Shown: one piece after another, positions 15,732 to 25,537 of the stretch
Layout of the letters: every line of letters begins with the position of its first letter
How positions within the stretch are numbered: position 1 is the stretch's first letter
Assembly (NCBI GenBank): GCA_023398105.1
Contig: JAEWST010000073.1
Location: 1-64,000, forward strand
DNA length: 64,000 nt
Origin: Bacillota bacterium
Lineage (GTDB): Bacteria > Bacillota > Clostridia > Acetivibrionales > DSM-1351
Reading direction: 5' to 3'
The notes under the pieces: model-generated
What the model was told of the DNA's origin: nothing
Database searches by the model: none
What the model saw: only the letters and a program-made list of their open reading frames with translations
Program-made: the position numbers and the translations under genes

Positions 15732-16979
15732 ATGAATTTCTGCAAAGAATGTGATGAATATATTTCGTTATATATAGATGAACTATTAGACGATAAGACA
15801 AAGTCGGAATTTTTAAAGCATATGAATATATGTAGCCATTGCTCAGCTAAGTTTGAGGAGGCATTATATTGTGCTGAGTTGTGTAAGGCAGAAAAGGATA
15901 TAGAGCTTCCAGAGAATTTCACACAAGAGCTTCATAGGAGGCTTCAAGAAGTAAGTCAAGGTTCAGATAAAAATAATAAGCAAGGCAAATTAATGCTTAT
16001 TATTAAAAACAAAAGGCTTATTGCCAGTCTTTCAACGGCAGCTGTTCTTGTTATTTCACTATTGGCATATAATTTGATGCCAAATATGGTTAGTAAAAAC
16101 GCTTCTACTGCCAATTATAGTGAAGCTTCACAAATAGAAAATATTGAAGCTAGTGATAAAACTGGGAATTATTTCGGTAAGAGTGAAGTTGAAAAAAATA
16201 CAGAGAATCAAGGTAGCAAGGACAGTAAAGTATCTAGCAAAAAAGTTACAGAAGAGTCAGCAACAGGAGTAATATCTGAAGAAAAAGATATAAAACTAAC
16301 CTTCAGTGAACCATTACAAACTGAAAAAAAAGAAAATGATGTGATAGACAATAACCCACAAATGAGAACTTTTCAAGTTGAAGAGGGAGTGGGCACAGAT
16401 AGTGGCACCCAAGACACACAACAAGAAAATGATGCTTTTTTATATTCATTATCGGGTAATAAATTCGATACTGCAAAACATATTTCAAATTATGCTGAAA
16501 TTAAAATGGAAGTATCAGAACAGCGTACTGAAATTGAACAATTAAAGCTATTAATGAAGGAAATTGGTGCCAGTGAGCTACATACTGTTTTTGATAATAA
16601 ATTGAATTCTGCAGAAAGCTCCGATAAAGCTGACTTAAATGCTTCAATATATGAGTCGGCTACAAGCTTTGTGGTAGCTTCTGAATATGTGGATTACTAT
16701 TTACCTTTAAATCAGTATAGTAGGCTTGAAGCAATGGCTGAAAAATATCATATGGAATTTAGCTCCAAAACTGATATAATAAAAAAAGACATTAGTGAAA
16801 TCTACAATGAATTAAATAAGAAAAAAGAAGAAATAGATAACAAGATTACAGAAGCATCAAAAAATAAAGAGGATACATCGGCTTATGAAGCTGAAAAAGA
16901 AAGACTTACTGAAGAAATGAATAAAATAATTGATGAAAAAGAAATAGTTGTTGTCAGGGTGTTTTTCTTATTTTCATAG
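15732..16979 (+). CDS. Membrane-anchored zinc-finger anti-sigma factor
   Basis: 415 residues. The N-terminal zf-HC2 domain (CKECDEYIS...KHMNICSHCSAKF) should bind the ECF sigma encoded just upstream. One membrane helix follows at about 101-118 (LIASLSTAAVLVISLLAY). A long external part has an acidic Ser/Lys/Glu-rich linker, then a helical domain (about 250-330) and a C-terminal coiled coil (KKKEEIDNKITEASKNKED). SD GGGAGG precedes ATG 15732. The large external domain suggests an envelope signal input; its ligand is unknown. The C terminus ends in hydrophobic VVVRVFFLFS. Confidence 0.85.
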   Translation: MNFCKECDEYISLYIDELLDDKTKSEFLKHMNICSHCSAKFEEALYCAELCKAEKDIELPENFTQELHRRLQEVSQGSDKNNKQGKLMLIIKNKRLIASLSTAAVLVISLLAYNLMPNMVSKNASTANYSEASQIENIEASDKTGNYFGKSEVEKNTENQGSKDSKVSSKKVTEESATGVISEEKDIKLTFSEPLQTEKKENDVIDNNPQMRTFQVEEGVGTDSGTQDTQQENDAFLYSLSGNKFDTAKHISNYAEIKMEVSEQRTEIEQLKLLMKEIGASELHTVFDNKLNSAESSDKADLNASIYESATSFVVASEYVDYYLPLNQYSRLEAMAEKYHMEFSSKTDIIKKDISEIYNELNKKKEEIDNKITEASKNKEDTSAYEAEKERLTEEMNKIIDEKEIVVVRVFFLFS

Positions 16980-17058
16980 TTATATAAATTTCAGTTAGAA
17001 CTTTCGTCAGTTTAATAGCTATAATTTTATTGGAATGCCCAAGGAGGCTTAATTTAAT

Positions 17059-19743
17059 TTGGAAAAGATAATGATTGTTGACGGTAATAGTATTTTGAAT
17101 AGGGCTTTTTATGGGCTTAGTAAAACAGCAAACCTTACAACTTCTGAGGGTATACACACAAATGCTGTATTTGGCTTTATAAATATTATTTCTAAATATT
17201 TGGCAGAAGAAGAGCCTAAATACTTATGTGTTGCATTTGACTTAAAAGCACCTACCTTTAGACACAAGGAATATGACCAATACAAAGCTCAAAGAAAGGG
17301 AATGCCACCAGAGTTAGCCGAGCAGGTTCCAATTATCAAGCAGGTTTTGGATGCCATGAATATTAAAAGAGTTGAGTTAGAGGGCTATGAGGCAGATGAT
17401 ATATTGGGTTCTATTTCCCTATGTGCAGAAGAAAATGGAATGGAAGCCATTTTATTAACAGGTGATAGAGACTCTCTGCAGCTTGCCTCAGATACTACAA
17501 GAATAAAGCTGCCTGTTACAAGAGGCAACAAAACTGAAACAGATGAGTATGATGCTCATAAGGTATTTGAAAAATATGGAGTTACTCCAAACAAGCTAAT
17601 TGATGTAAAGGGACTTATGGGAGACCCTTCAGATAATATTCCTGGTGTTCCTGGAATTGGAGAGAAAACTGCTCTAGAACTAATTAAAAAGTTTAATAGT
17701 ATAGAAGAGATTTATGAAAGCATTGATTTAATTGAGAAAAAAGGCGTTCGTGAGAAGCTAGAGGCAAATAAGGATTTGGCTTTTCTTTGCAAAAGACTTG
17801 CTACTATTGAGAGAAGAATGCCTGATATTTGCGGTGTGGAGCAATATCTTAGGGTTGATTTTGATAAAGATAAGCTTTACGATATTTTCAAGAAGTTAGA
17901 GTTTAAGTCCTTTATTGAGAAATTTAACTTAAAAGATAATGCTCAATCACAAGCTTTAGATAATATGACTATTGAGCACACAAAAATCAGTTCTATAGAT
18001 GATTTAGAACAATACATTAAAGCAATTAAATCTAGCAAAAGCATGACTATTTATTATCACATGGATATTTTAGGGAGCTTTGTTGATGACCTATGCATAT
18101 ATACATGCGTAGATAGTTCTATACCAGCAGTTTTCACTTTCTCAAAGGATTTCACAAGTAGTACGGCAATAAAAGCTCTAAAGGATGTATTTGAGGATAA
18201 GGAAATAAAGAAATATGGACATGACCTAAAGGCTTTTATTAAGCATTTGAAAGCTTTTAACATAGAGATAAATGGTCTTGCCTTTGACACTATGATTGCT
18301 GCCTATATACTAGAACCAACTAGAAGCAGTTATAGGATAGCAGAGCTTTCAGAGGATATTCTGAAAAAGGAGATAACTCCTGCAGAGGATTTATATGATA
18401 AGCACGGTAAAAAGCTGGAACAGAATCTTGAAATGGATACCAATACAATATGTGCAACATGTGCAAAGGCTATTTTTGAGTTGGTTCAAGCGTTTGCTCC
18501 CATTATTAAAGAAAATGAACAAGAAGAGCTGTTTTATGATATTGAGCTGCCACTTGTTGAAGTGCTTGCAGATATGGAGCTATGGGGCTTCAAGGTAGAT
18601 GTTGAAGGACTCCAGACTTTTTCAAAGGAGTTAGATGGCAAAATCACTGTTTTGGAAAATGAAATATATATGCTTGCAGGTGAAAATTTTAATATTAATT
18701 CCACTAAACAATTGGGAGTTATTTTGTTTGAAAAGCTAGGGTTGCCTTCAGGTAAAAAGACGAAAACAGGATATTCAACGGGTGCAGAGGTGTTAGAAAA
18801 GCTATCCACAAAACATGAGATTGTAGATAGAATACTTGAATATAGACAGTTGATGAAATTAAAATCAACTTATGCTGACGGGCTATTAACTGTCATTGAC
18901 AAGAATACAGGTAAAATTCACTCAAGCTTTAACCAAACAGTTACAGCAACTGGAAGAATCAGCAGTACAGAACCTAATCTTCAGAATATTCCAATAAAGC
19001 TGGAGCTAGGAAGGAAAATCAGGAAGGTTTTCATTCCTTCTGATGAAAGTTATGTGCTGCTTGATGCCGATTATTCTCAGATAGAGTTGAGAGTTTTAGC
19101 CCATATTACAGGTGACAAAAATATGATTGAGGCATTTAACAGCAATGAAGATATTCATACAACTACTGCCTCAAAGGTATTTGGAATCCCCATAGCTGAG
19201 GTTTCTCCAATTATGAGATCCAGAGCAAAGGCTGTAAATTTTGGTATTGTCTATGGAATTGGTGATTTTAGCCTTGCACAGGATATTGGGGTGACAAAAA
19301 AGGAAGCTAAAAGGTATATAGATGAATATTTGGATAAGTACTCCAGTGTCAAAGAGTACATGAGTGAAACAGTTGAAAAGGGTAGGGAGCTGGGTTTTGT
19401 TACTACTATTTTTAACAGAAGAAGATACCTTCCTGAACTAAAGTCTAGCAATTTCCATATGCGTGCTTTTGGAGAACGTGTTGCTATGAATACGCCAATA
19501 CAAGGCACTGCCGCAGATATCATTAAGATATCAATGGTAAAGGTTTATAGTGAACTAAAAAAAAGAAAGTTAAAATCAAGGTTGATATTACAGGTACATG
19601 ATGAGCTTTTAATAGAAACTGAAAAGACAGAGTTTGAAGAGGTGACAAAGCTTCTGAAGGATTGTATGGAAAATGCAGTGTCACTGGCAGTTCCCATTAC
19701 TGTAGATGTTAAGCATGGAGATACCTGGTATGAGACAAAATAG
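17059..19743 (+). CDS. polA: DNA polymerase I
   Basis: 894 residues. The 5'-nuclease domain occupies 1-290 (VDGNSILNRAFYG, EGYEADDILG, GDPSDNIPGVPGIGEKTA). The central 3'-5' exonuclease-like domain (about 310-470) lacks the DxE metal motif (YYHMDILG instead), so proofreading is probably absent as in Bacillus Pol I. The polymerase domain follows with motif A LDADYSQIELR, motif B RSRAKAVNFGIVYG and motif C QVHDELLIE. TTG 17059 is chosen: SD AAGGAGG lies 11 nt upstream, versus 23 nt for ATG 17071. Its stop overlaps coaE. This core gene lies inside the segment splitting murA. Confidence 0.96.
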   Translation: MEKIMIVDGNSILNRAFYGLSKTANLTTSEGIHTNAVFGFINIISKYLAEEEPKYLCVAFDLKAPTFRHKEYDQYKAQRKGMPPELAEQVPIIKQVLDAMNIKRVELEGYEADDILGSISLCAEENGMEAILLTGDRDSLQLASDTTRIKLPVTRGNKTETDEYDAHKVFEKYGVTPNKLIDVKGLMGDPSDNIPGVPGIGEKTALELIKKFNSIEEIYESIDLIEKKGVREKLEANKDLAFLCKRLATIERRMPDICGVEQYLRVDFDKDKLYDIFKKLEFKSFIEKFNLKDNAQSQALDNMTIEHTKISSIDDLEQYIKAIKSSKSMTIYYHMDILGSFVDDLCIYTCVDSSIPAVFTFSKDFTSSTAIKALKDVFEDKEIKKYGHDLKAFIKHLKAFNIEINGLAFDTMIAAYILEPTRSSYRIAELSEDILKKEITPAEDLYDKHGKKLEQNLEMDTNTICATCAKAIFELVQAFAPIIKENEQEELFYDIELPLVEVLADMELWGFKVDVEGLQTFSKELDGKITVLENEIYMLAGENFNINSTKQLGVILFEKLGLPSGKKTKTGYSTGAEVLEKLSTKHEIVDRILEYRQLMKLKSTYADGLLTVIDKNTGKIHSSFNQTVTATGRISSTEPNLQNIPIKLELGRKIRKVFIPSDESYVLLDADYSQIELRVLAHITGDKNMIEAFNSNEDIHTTTASKVFGIPIAEVSPIMRSRAKAVNFGIVYGIGDFSLAQDIGVTKKEAKRYIDEYLDKYSSVKEYMSETVEKGRELGFVTTIFNRRRYLPELKSSNFHMRAFGERVAMNTPIQGTAADIIKISMVKVYSELKKRKLKSRLILQVHDELLIETEKTEFEEVTKLLKDCMENAVSLAVPITVDVKHGDTWYETK

Positions 19744-20356
19744 GAATTCGTTAGTACTAGGTGTGACAGGAGGTATTGGGAGCGGTAAGAGTACAGTATG
19801 CCAGATACTAAGTAGGCTGGGAGCTGTGATTATTGATGCGGATGATATAAGCAGGCAGATGGTTATGCCAGGCGAAAAAGCATTAACAGAGCTTAGTAAC
19901 ACATTTGGTACAGATATAATTGATGAGTATGGGCAGCTAAAAAGAAAGAGACTAGCTGAAATAGTTTTTAAGGATGAGGGTAAGCTTCAAAATTTAAATA
20001 ACATTATGCATAAACATGTGGCTAATAAAATACAAGATAGAGTAGACCAGCTAGTTAAAAAAAAGTCTAAGGTTATTGTTATAGATGCTCCAATACCAAT
20101 AAAGACAGGGTTTCTAGACTTATGCGACCAAGTATGGACAGTATCTGCACCAATGGACTTACGTATTGACAGGATTTATAAAAGAAATGGAATGACATAT
20201 AACGAAGCAGTGTCCAGAATTAAATCGCAGATATCTGAAGAGGAGTATATTAGCATTGCAGATACTGTTATTTATAACAACTGTGATTATTTTCATTTGG
20301 AAGAGCAAGTGAAGCATCAATTTAACAGTGTTTTAGAAAAGTATAAGTGTGACTAA
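19730..20356 (+). CDS. coaE: Dephospho-CoA kinase
   Basis: 208 residues with the P-loop GGIGSGKS near residue 13 and the CoaE features DADDISRQMV, DAPIP and the lid RIYKRNGM. It phosphorylates dephospho-CoA in the last step of CoA synthesis. It overlaps the polA stop by 14 nt; ATG 19730 is chosen because GGAG (19717-19720) sits 9 nt upstream, although ATG 19715 is possible. polA-coaE coupling is common in Clostridia; the mutM gene often found between them is absent. Confidence 0.94.
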   Translation: MRQNRNSLVLGVTGGIGSGKSTVCQILSRLGAVIIDADDISRQMVMPGEKALTELSNTFGTDIIDEYGQLKRKRLAEIVFKDEGKLQNLNNIMHKHVANKIQDRVDQLVKKKSKVIVIDAPIPIKTGFLDLCDQVWTVSAPMDLRIDRIYKRNGMTYNEAVSRIKSQISEEEYISIADTVIYNNCDYFHLEEQVKHQFNSVLEKYKCD

Positions 20357-20417
20357 GCTGCTGTATTCACTGATGGTTTTAGATAGGGCTTAGTTTTATT
20401 GGTATAGAGGTGATTAT

Positions 20418-20996
20418 TTGAGAAGGAAGACTAGGAGTGGAAGTAAAGGGTTTTTTATTTTTTTATTTTTGATATTAATTATTATTTTCTCAGTAAACTT
20501 AGCTGGATACGCTTTAAAACAGATATTTCCAACAAATTATTCTAATTACGTGGTAAAATATTCTGAGGAATATGGTTTAAATAAAAATCTTGTTTATTCA
20601 ATTATTAAGGCAGAGAGCAGCTTTAATCCTAAAGCAGTATCTCATAGAAATGCAAAGGGTTTAATGCAAATAATGGACAGTACTGGAGAGTGGGCTGCAG
20701 AAAAAATAAAAATAAAGGATTTTGAGAGTAGCATGCTCTTTGAGCCAGATACTAATATTAGAATAGGATGCTGGTACATTTCAAAACTAATAAATCAATA
20801 TGATCAAAATGTTGAGCTTGCACTATCGGCGTATAATGCAGGTAGCGGAAATGTGGCAAAATGGCTGAAAGACACTGATATCAGCATTAACGGCAAAACA
20901 TTAGATAGAATACCCTTTAAAGAAACTGAGAACTATGTAAAAAAGATTAAAAGATATAATTATATATATAAAAAGCTTTACGGTGAACAAAAATAA
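20418..20996 (+). CDS. Lytic transglycosylase, SLT family, membrane-anchored
   Basis: 192 residues: a basic N terminus, one membrane anchor (about 11-31), then a soluble-lytic-transglycosylase domain. The catalytic Glu is in IIKAESSFNPKAV (about 71), followed by GLMQIM and AYNAGSGNV, the conserved substrate-cleft motifs. It cleaves glycan strands of peptidoglycan with anhydro-MurNAc formation. The TTG start has SD AGAGGTG. It follows coaE by 61 nt, as in many clostridial coaE-slt pairs. Confidence 0.92.
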   Translation: MRRKTRSGSKGFFIFLFLILIIIFSVNLAGYALKQIFPTNYSNYVVKYSEEYGLNKNLVYSIIKAESSFNPKAVSHRNAKGLMQIMDSTGEWAAEKIKIKDFESSMLFEPDTNIRIGCWYISKLINQYDQNVELALSAYNAGSGNVAKWLKDTDISINGKTLDRIPFKETENYVKKIKRYNYIYKKLYGEQK

Positions 20997-21044
20997 TGGT
21001 ATTTTATAGATACGGATTATTTCATTTTACGAGGAGGAAAAAAA

Positions 21045-21386
21045 GTGAAATCAGTACTTTTTGAAAGAGACTTATTATATCCTACAGACAATGTAATTGA
21101 GCCTGGTATTATTCATGTCCAAATACTAAATCCAGACAATTCTAAAATGCCAGTAATTGTTGAGAGCAAGTCTAGTCATTCGGCTGTTGAGAACATAAGT
21201 GCGGTTTTAGATGTATTGCAAAAAGACATATTTGATAGGATTAATATTAAGGTTTATGATAATACATCTGTGTTTATTCTTTTAAATGAATCAGATAAGG
21301 CTAAATACGGTGATGTGAAATATCTTAAGGTTATCTATAATGGTGTACAGGAATTTTCAATGGAGCCATTTGATGAGGGACTTTAG
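21045..21386 (+). CDS. Hypothetical protein
   Basis: 113 residues from a GTG with SD GAGGAGG. It has no membrane segment or cysteine motif and is mostly beta with a central helix (ENISAVLDVLQKDIF). I do not recognise the family. It follows the transglycosylase gene by 48 nt in the same direction and may be the last gene of the polA-coaE-slt unit. Acidic (ends EFSMEPFDEGL). Confidence 0.6.
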   Translation: MKSVLFERDLLYPTDNVIEPGIIHVQILNPDNSKMPVIVESKSSHSAVENISAVLDVLQKDIFDRINIKVYDNTSVFILLNESDKAKYGDVKYLKVIYNGVQEFSMEPFDEGL

Positions 21387-21639
21387 AAGTGTTTGTTAGT
21401 ATGAGCAAAAAGCATAATATAAACACCTGCTTAAAGATACATAGACTATTTTAATGCTAGATATTTTAAAGCTATCATTGAAATAGATATTTATATTAAG
21501 CATGGTGTTTTTTCTGTTAACAAAAGTAATGTTATCTTACCAACTTGCGTTATTCATTAGAATAATATCTGCACAGCAAAAAGAACTGTATAAATGGTTT
21601 TTTATGGAATTATTGAGTTGATCAGTAATAGTTCATTAA

Positions 21640-21829
21640 GTCAATTACGGTTGAAACCTTCGCAACGATAGAATATCGTTGCGAAGGCAAACATGTGCTT
21701 TCAAGCATTTATTTGAAGGTTTCAATAGCTCGAAAAAGCATCATGTTCGTACAAAGTTGTTTTTCGAGCTAGCCTCAAAACCCAAACTATCGTTCGATAT
21801 CATCGGATATTCAGACGATAGTAATTGAC
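21640..21829 (+). repeat. Composite palindromic repeat region
   Basis: The gap 21387-21829 has no gene. It contains a perfect 14-bp inverted repeat (CCTTCGCAACGATA 21657-21670 and its complement 21674-21687), nested in a second pair (TTGAAACCTTC 21651-21661 with GAAGGTTTCAA 21715-21725). A family A unit with TAGCTCGAAAA/TTTTCGAGCTA ends follows at 21726-21771, then GATAGTAATTGAC at the right edge, a word also found near 40040. Confidence 0.7.
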
Positions 21830-22843
21830 TTATATAGTTCTCTGAACTGATTGTGCAACAAGTCTCAATTCATCCATTAATGTACCGAATCTTTCGGGTC
21901 TGAGTGATTGAGGACCATCACAGAGAGCTGTTGGAGGATTAAGGTGAACTTCAATTATTAATCCGTCAGCACCTGTAGCAATAGCACCTTTAGCAAGTGC
22001 AGGAACATATTTCCAATTGCCTGTTGCATGACTTGGGTCAACAATAATTGGTAGATGAGAAACTTCCTTTATTACAGGGATAGCACTTAAATCAAGAGTG
22101 TTTCTTGTCATTGTTTCATAAGTACGTATACCTCTTTCGCAAAGAATAACATTTTGGTTTCCTTCAGCAATTATATATTCAGCTGCCATAAGCCATTCTT
22201 CAATAGTTGCAGATAAACCTCTTTTTAAAAGAACTGGTTTATTTGTCATACCTACTTCGCTAAGAAGTCTGAAATTCTGCATATTTCGTGCACCTATCTG
22301 GAAAATATCAGTATATTTATTTACAAGCTCTACATCTCTGGTGTCAACCACTTCTGTTACTAATTTAAGCCCTGTTGCTTCACGACCAGCTACCATTATT
22401 TTGAGACCATCTTCCTCAAGACCCTGAAATGCGTATGGTGAGCTTCTTGGCTTAAATGCACCGCCACGAAGTATTTTAGCTCCGCTATTTTTTACACTGA
22501 CAGCTGTTGAAACAAAATCTTTTTCATTCTCAATTGCACAAGGTCCTGCCATTACAACAATTTCATTGCCGCCTATTTTGACATTTCCTAGATCAATAAT
22601 GGTAGGAGCTTGCTGCAGTTCATTACTTGCCAGCTTGTAAGGCTTCATAATGGGAACTAGCGTTTCAACACCCTGCATTTGTGAAACAGCATGAATATTT
22701 AGAAGTCTTTTATCCCCGATAGCACCTATTACTGTTTTTATATCGCCCATTATAGGGTGAGTTTTAAATCCAAGCTCTAGTAACCTATTTTCAACATTTT
22801 GAATCTCTTGCTTTGTTGCATTCTGTTTCATTACTATAATCAT
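21830..22843 (-). CDS. aroF: 3-deoxy-7-phosphoheptulonate synthase (type I beta, AroF)
   Basis: About 337 residues. An N-terminal ferredoxin-like regulatory domain (MIIVMKQNATKQEIQNVENRL, ~1-80) precedes the DAHP synthase barrel with VMAGPCAIEN, GGAFKPRSSPYAFQG, LLKRGL, CERGIRTYE and IVDPSHATG. It condenses PEP and erythrose-4-phosphate, the first step of aromatic synthesis. The family N terminus is at ATG 22843; in-frame ATGs extend to 22864, and none has a clear SD. A strong SD lies farther upstream before a four-codon ORF. A T-box leader controls it, so aromatic amino acid supply should set expression. Confidence 0.94.
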   Translation of the reverse strand: MIIVMKQNATKQEIQNVENRLLELGFKTHPIMGDIKTVIGAIGDKRLLNIHAVSQMQGVETLVPIMKPYKLASNELQQAPTIIDLGNVKIGGNEIVVMAGPCAIENEKDFVSTAVSVKNSGAKILRGGAFKPRSSPYAFQGLEEDGLKIMVAGREATGLKLVTEVVDTRDVELVNKYTDIFQIGARNMQNFRLLSEVGMTNKPVLLKRGLSATIEEWLMAAEYIIAEGNQNVILCERGIRTYETMTRNTLDLSAIPVIKEVSHLPIIVDPSHATGNWKYVPALAKGAIATGADGLIIEVHLNPPTALCDGPQSLRPERFGTLMDELRLVAQSVQRTI

Positions 22844-22877
22844 AATTATATCCATGTCCATCATTCTACACTAAGCA

Positions 22878-22892
22878 TTATAGAAAAGACAT
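22878..22892 (-). promoter_or_regulatory. Strong SD with a four-codon ORF before aroF
   Basis: GGAGG (22906-22902 on the minus strand) is 9 nt from ATG 22892, which reads ATG TCT TTT CTA TAA and stops, 13 nt before the first in-frame aroF ATG. Upstream of murT the same context (GAAGGAGG, N6, TCCAT, stop after four codons) recurs but with ATA. Re-initiation onto aroF is an inference. Confidence 0.4.
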
Positions 22893-22994
22893 GGACTTAC
22901 ACCTCCTTCGTTAAAGTAAGTTTTTAGTCTTATACTAATCTGTAATTAAAATGTGCAATAACATTTTAATTAGCCGCATCTGTGGAGATGAGCA

Positions 22995-23285
22995 GTATTT
23001 AAATAAAAAAAGCCCTCATCCCTATAAAATAGGGACGAAGACTTGTATCCACGCGTTACCACCCAAATTGGTTAAAACCCACTCATTCATGTACAGGAAT
23101 AAATAGAATTTATCCGATACACTCCTTCTATAACGGGAAGACCCGGTACGACCTACAAATTAGTTTCAGCCAACTGTTCGTGGGAGAACTTCAAGTATAC
23201 TGTCTTGCAATGCTTCCATCATTCATTGCTCGCTGTAAAGACTCATATAATTTACTTTTCCCATTCATCACATTTCATTACAAAT
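22995..23285 (-). promoter_or_regulatory. T-box leader for aroF
   Basis: On the minus strand the T-box GGGTGGTAACGCG (23064-23052) is followed by a terminator (arms in 23043-23010) and a T-run. Stem I lies about 23270-23160. Specifier candidates in AGTATACTTGAAGTTCTCCC are TAC (Tyr) and TTC (Phe); I cannot settle which without folding. It places aroF under tRNA control. The interval between the terminator and aroF also holds a 30-bp word shared with 7522-7555. Confidence 0.85.
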
Positions 23286-23375
23286 ATTATATTAAATAAA
23301 TATTAACATGTTTTTACAAATGAAGTCAACCTTTTTTTTTGTATTGTAAATATTACCAACAAAATATTAGCTTTT

Positions 23376-24122
23376 TTATTTTAATATTCTTTGAATAACA
23401 GTGTTTCTTGCTACATTTTCAAAGGTATCCTCCAGCACCCCAAGGGACTCAAAATCATCATATTTTTGTTTTAATGCTAGCGTTAGCAAATGATCTGTCA
23501 GCATAGGATTCTTGGGAAGTAGGCTTCCATGAGAATAGGAGCAGTAAACATTATTGTATACAGCTCCTTCATAGCCGTCAGTACCGTTATTTCCATTACC
23601 AAAGAGAACCTTACCCAAAGGACGAATATTTTCGCCTAAAAAAGTTCTGCCTGAGTGGTTTTCAAATCCAACAATTTTGAGAGGATTGCCGTTATCCATT
23701 ATAATATTGCTTTCAAAAACAATATTTCCAATCATTCTTTCTTTGCCGCCTACAGTCCATAAATCTAAAGCTCCAAGAAACTCTATCTCCTTGCCGTCCC
23801 AGGTTTTGTAATATTTCCCCATAAGCTGATAACCACCACAAATACATAGAAAAACCTTCATATTGTCTATGGCGTTTTTTATTTCAGTGTTCTTTTGCTC
23901 CAGAACATCTTTTTGTATAATTTCTTGCTCATAATCTTGTCCACCGCCTAAAAAAACAATATCATAGGCAGAAGCGTCAAAATTATCACCAATTGTTACG
24001 TTTTGTACAGTAGTATTAATGCCGTGCCACTTAGCTCTCATTTGAAGTGCTAACATATTTCCTCTGTCTCCATAGGTGTTCAGAAGATCAGGGTATAGAT
24101 GACAAATATTCAAATCTAACAT
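23376..24122 (-). CDS. gatD: Lipid II isoglutaminyl synthase, glutaminase subunit GatD
   Basis: 248 residues of the CobB/CobQ-type glutamine amidotransferase class. Nucleophile Cys is in FLCICGGYQLMG (about 94), the oxyanion region is FLGGGQDYEQE, and the catalytic His is in SYSHGSLLPKNP (about 197). With MurT it amidates the D-Glu of lipid II, supplying ammonia from glutamine. Its ATG overlaps the murT stop by one base (TAATG), indicating translational coupling. Confidence 0.93.
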   Translation of the reverse strand: MLDLNICHLYPDLLNTYGDRGNMLALQMRAKWHGINTTVQNVTIGDNFDASAYDIVFLGGGQDYEQEIIQKDVLEQKNTEIKNAIDNMKVFLCICGGYQLMGKYYKTWDGKEIEFLGALDLWTVGGKERMIGNIVFESNIIMDNGNPLKIVGFENHSGRTFLGENIRPLGKVLFGNGNNGTDGYEGAVYNNVYCSYSHGSLLPKNPMLTDHLLTLALKQKYDDFESLGVLEDTFENVARNTVIQRILK

Positions 24123-25537
24123 TATTTCCAGAACTCCTTTAGATTAAACTTTTTCTTTAATATACTACGAATATCAAGCATTGCAGTATATGTGGGAAGG
24201 ATATAAAAACAGCCTCCCTGTGGTGTTTTTTTCAAACCCTCATCAATTACCATGTGATAATCCTTTATTATTCGGATTTTAGTAGTGTCAAGACCACTGT
24301 ACTTGAGACGTACAGCCATATCCTCTCCTCTTACACCTGAGGTAATCAGTCCATCAATTTTATCGGAGACACTATTTAACTGCTCAAAATCAACATCCCA
24401 CAGCCATGAAATATCAGTTCCATCAGCTAAATTATCATTTATCAAAAAGGCAATATTTAAAGCTTGATTATCAAGAGATAAAAAGCTGAGAACCTGATTA
24501 AATCCTGTAGGATTTTTAACAAGTATTAGTTTTATAGTCTTGTCCATAACACTTATTGCTTCCATTCTACCAAAACCTGATTCAAAGGACTGAAGTGCAC
24601 TTGATATGGTTTCAACCTTATAGCCTAAAGCAAGCCCGCAAGTAGCAGCTGACATTGCATTGTAAACATTGTATAAGCCTGGGAGGTTTATTCGGGTAAC
24701 AAATTCATTGTTCTCCTGCAACAAAGAGGAAGAGCATTTACACTTAATAGTAGAATAACTGCTACCAGCTTCCTGTATTTCAATGCATTCTAGATGGCTA
24801 TCTGGTCTTTTATATTCGCAATTAGTGCAGTAGAAACCTCCTAAATGTCCATAAATATGATTTGTATATTCATATTTATTTTTGCATCGGATACAGAACA
24901 TGGCATCGGAATTTATATTTTCCGAAGAACCTTGATATGCCTCTTGATTTATTCCATAGTAATATACTGGTTTTGAAGTATCTATTCCCAAAGATGCACA
25001 CATTGAGTCATCTGCATTCAAAATTAAAGCTGTATTATCACCAATTCGCTCAAGACCAGATTTTACAGCATTTAGTGTAGAATAAAGCTCGCCGTACCTA
25101 TCTAATTGATCCCTAAAAAAATTAGTAACAACGACTGCTTTTGGTGTAATATGTTTTGTTACTTGATTGAAGGCAGCCTCGTCACTTTCAATAAGAGCAA
25201 CCTTGTGTTTTGGTTTTCCGCTAATAGAAACTGCTTGAATGAACAAAGTTGTTATTCCGCTTAACAGATTAGCACCAGACTTATTTGTTATGTAATCTAC
25301 ATTGTTGTTTTTTAGAATCTCTTCCACAATTCTTGTTGTAGTAGTTTTGCCGTTGGTACCTGTTACCATTATAATCTCAAAGTCTTTGGCGATTGCTTTG
25401 AGAATACCTGGGTATAGCTTAAAGGCTATTTTTCCAGGCAGAGTAGTGCCGCCTCTTTTCAAAAGGTGTAATGTAAAAATAGTTAGTTTCGATACAATAA
25501 TAGCGATAACTTTTCTTAATTTCATAATATTATCCAT
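24122..25537 (-). CDS. murT: Lipid II isoglutaminyl synthase, Mur-ligase-like subunit MurT
   Basis: 471 residues. A Mur ligase ATP-binding domain carries GTNGKTTTTR (about 55), then a four-Cys zinc ribbon inserted in the ligase domain (CIRCKNKYEY...GFYCTNC), which is characteristic of MurT, and a C-terminal DUF1727 domain. It activates D-Glu in lipid II for amidation by GatD ammonia. ATG 25537 is chosen because GGAG sits 6 nt upstream; ATG 25549 is the alternative. A strong SD at 25594-25590 has no start codon behind it. It lies within the segment splitting murA. Confidence 0.93.
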   Translation of the reverse strand: MDNIMKLRKVIAIIVSKLTIFTLHLLKRGGTTLPGKIAFKLYPGILKAIAKDFEIIMVTGTNGKTTTTRIVEEILKNNNVDYITNKSGANLLSGITTLFIQAVSISGKPKHKVALIESDEAAFNQVTKHITPKAVVVTNFFRDQLDRYGELYSTLNAVKSGLERIGDNTALILNADDSMCASLGIDTSKPVYYYGINQEAYQGSSENINSDAMFCIRCKNKYEYTNHIYGHLGGFYCTNCEYKRPDSHLECIEIQEAGSSYSTIKCKCSSSLLQENNEFVTRINLPGLYNVYNAMSAATCGLALGYKVETISSALQSFESGFGRMEAISVMDKTIKLILVKNPTGFNQVLSFLSLDNQALNIAFLINDNLADGTDISWLWDVDFEQLNSVSDKIDGLITSGVRGEDMAVRLKYSGLDTTKIRIIKDYHMVIDEGLKKTPQGGCFYILPTYTAMLDIRSILKKKFNLKEFWK

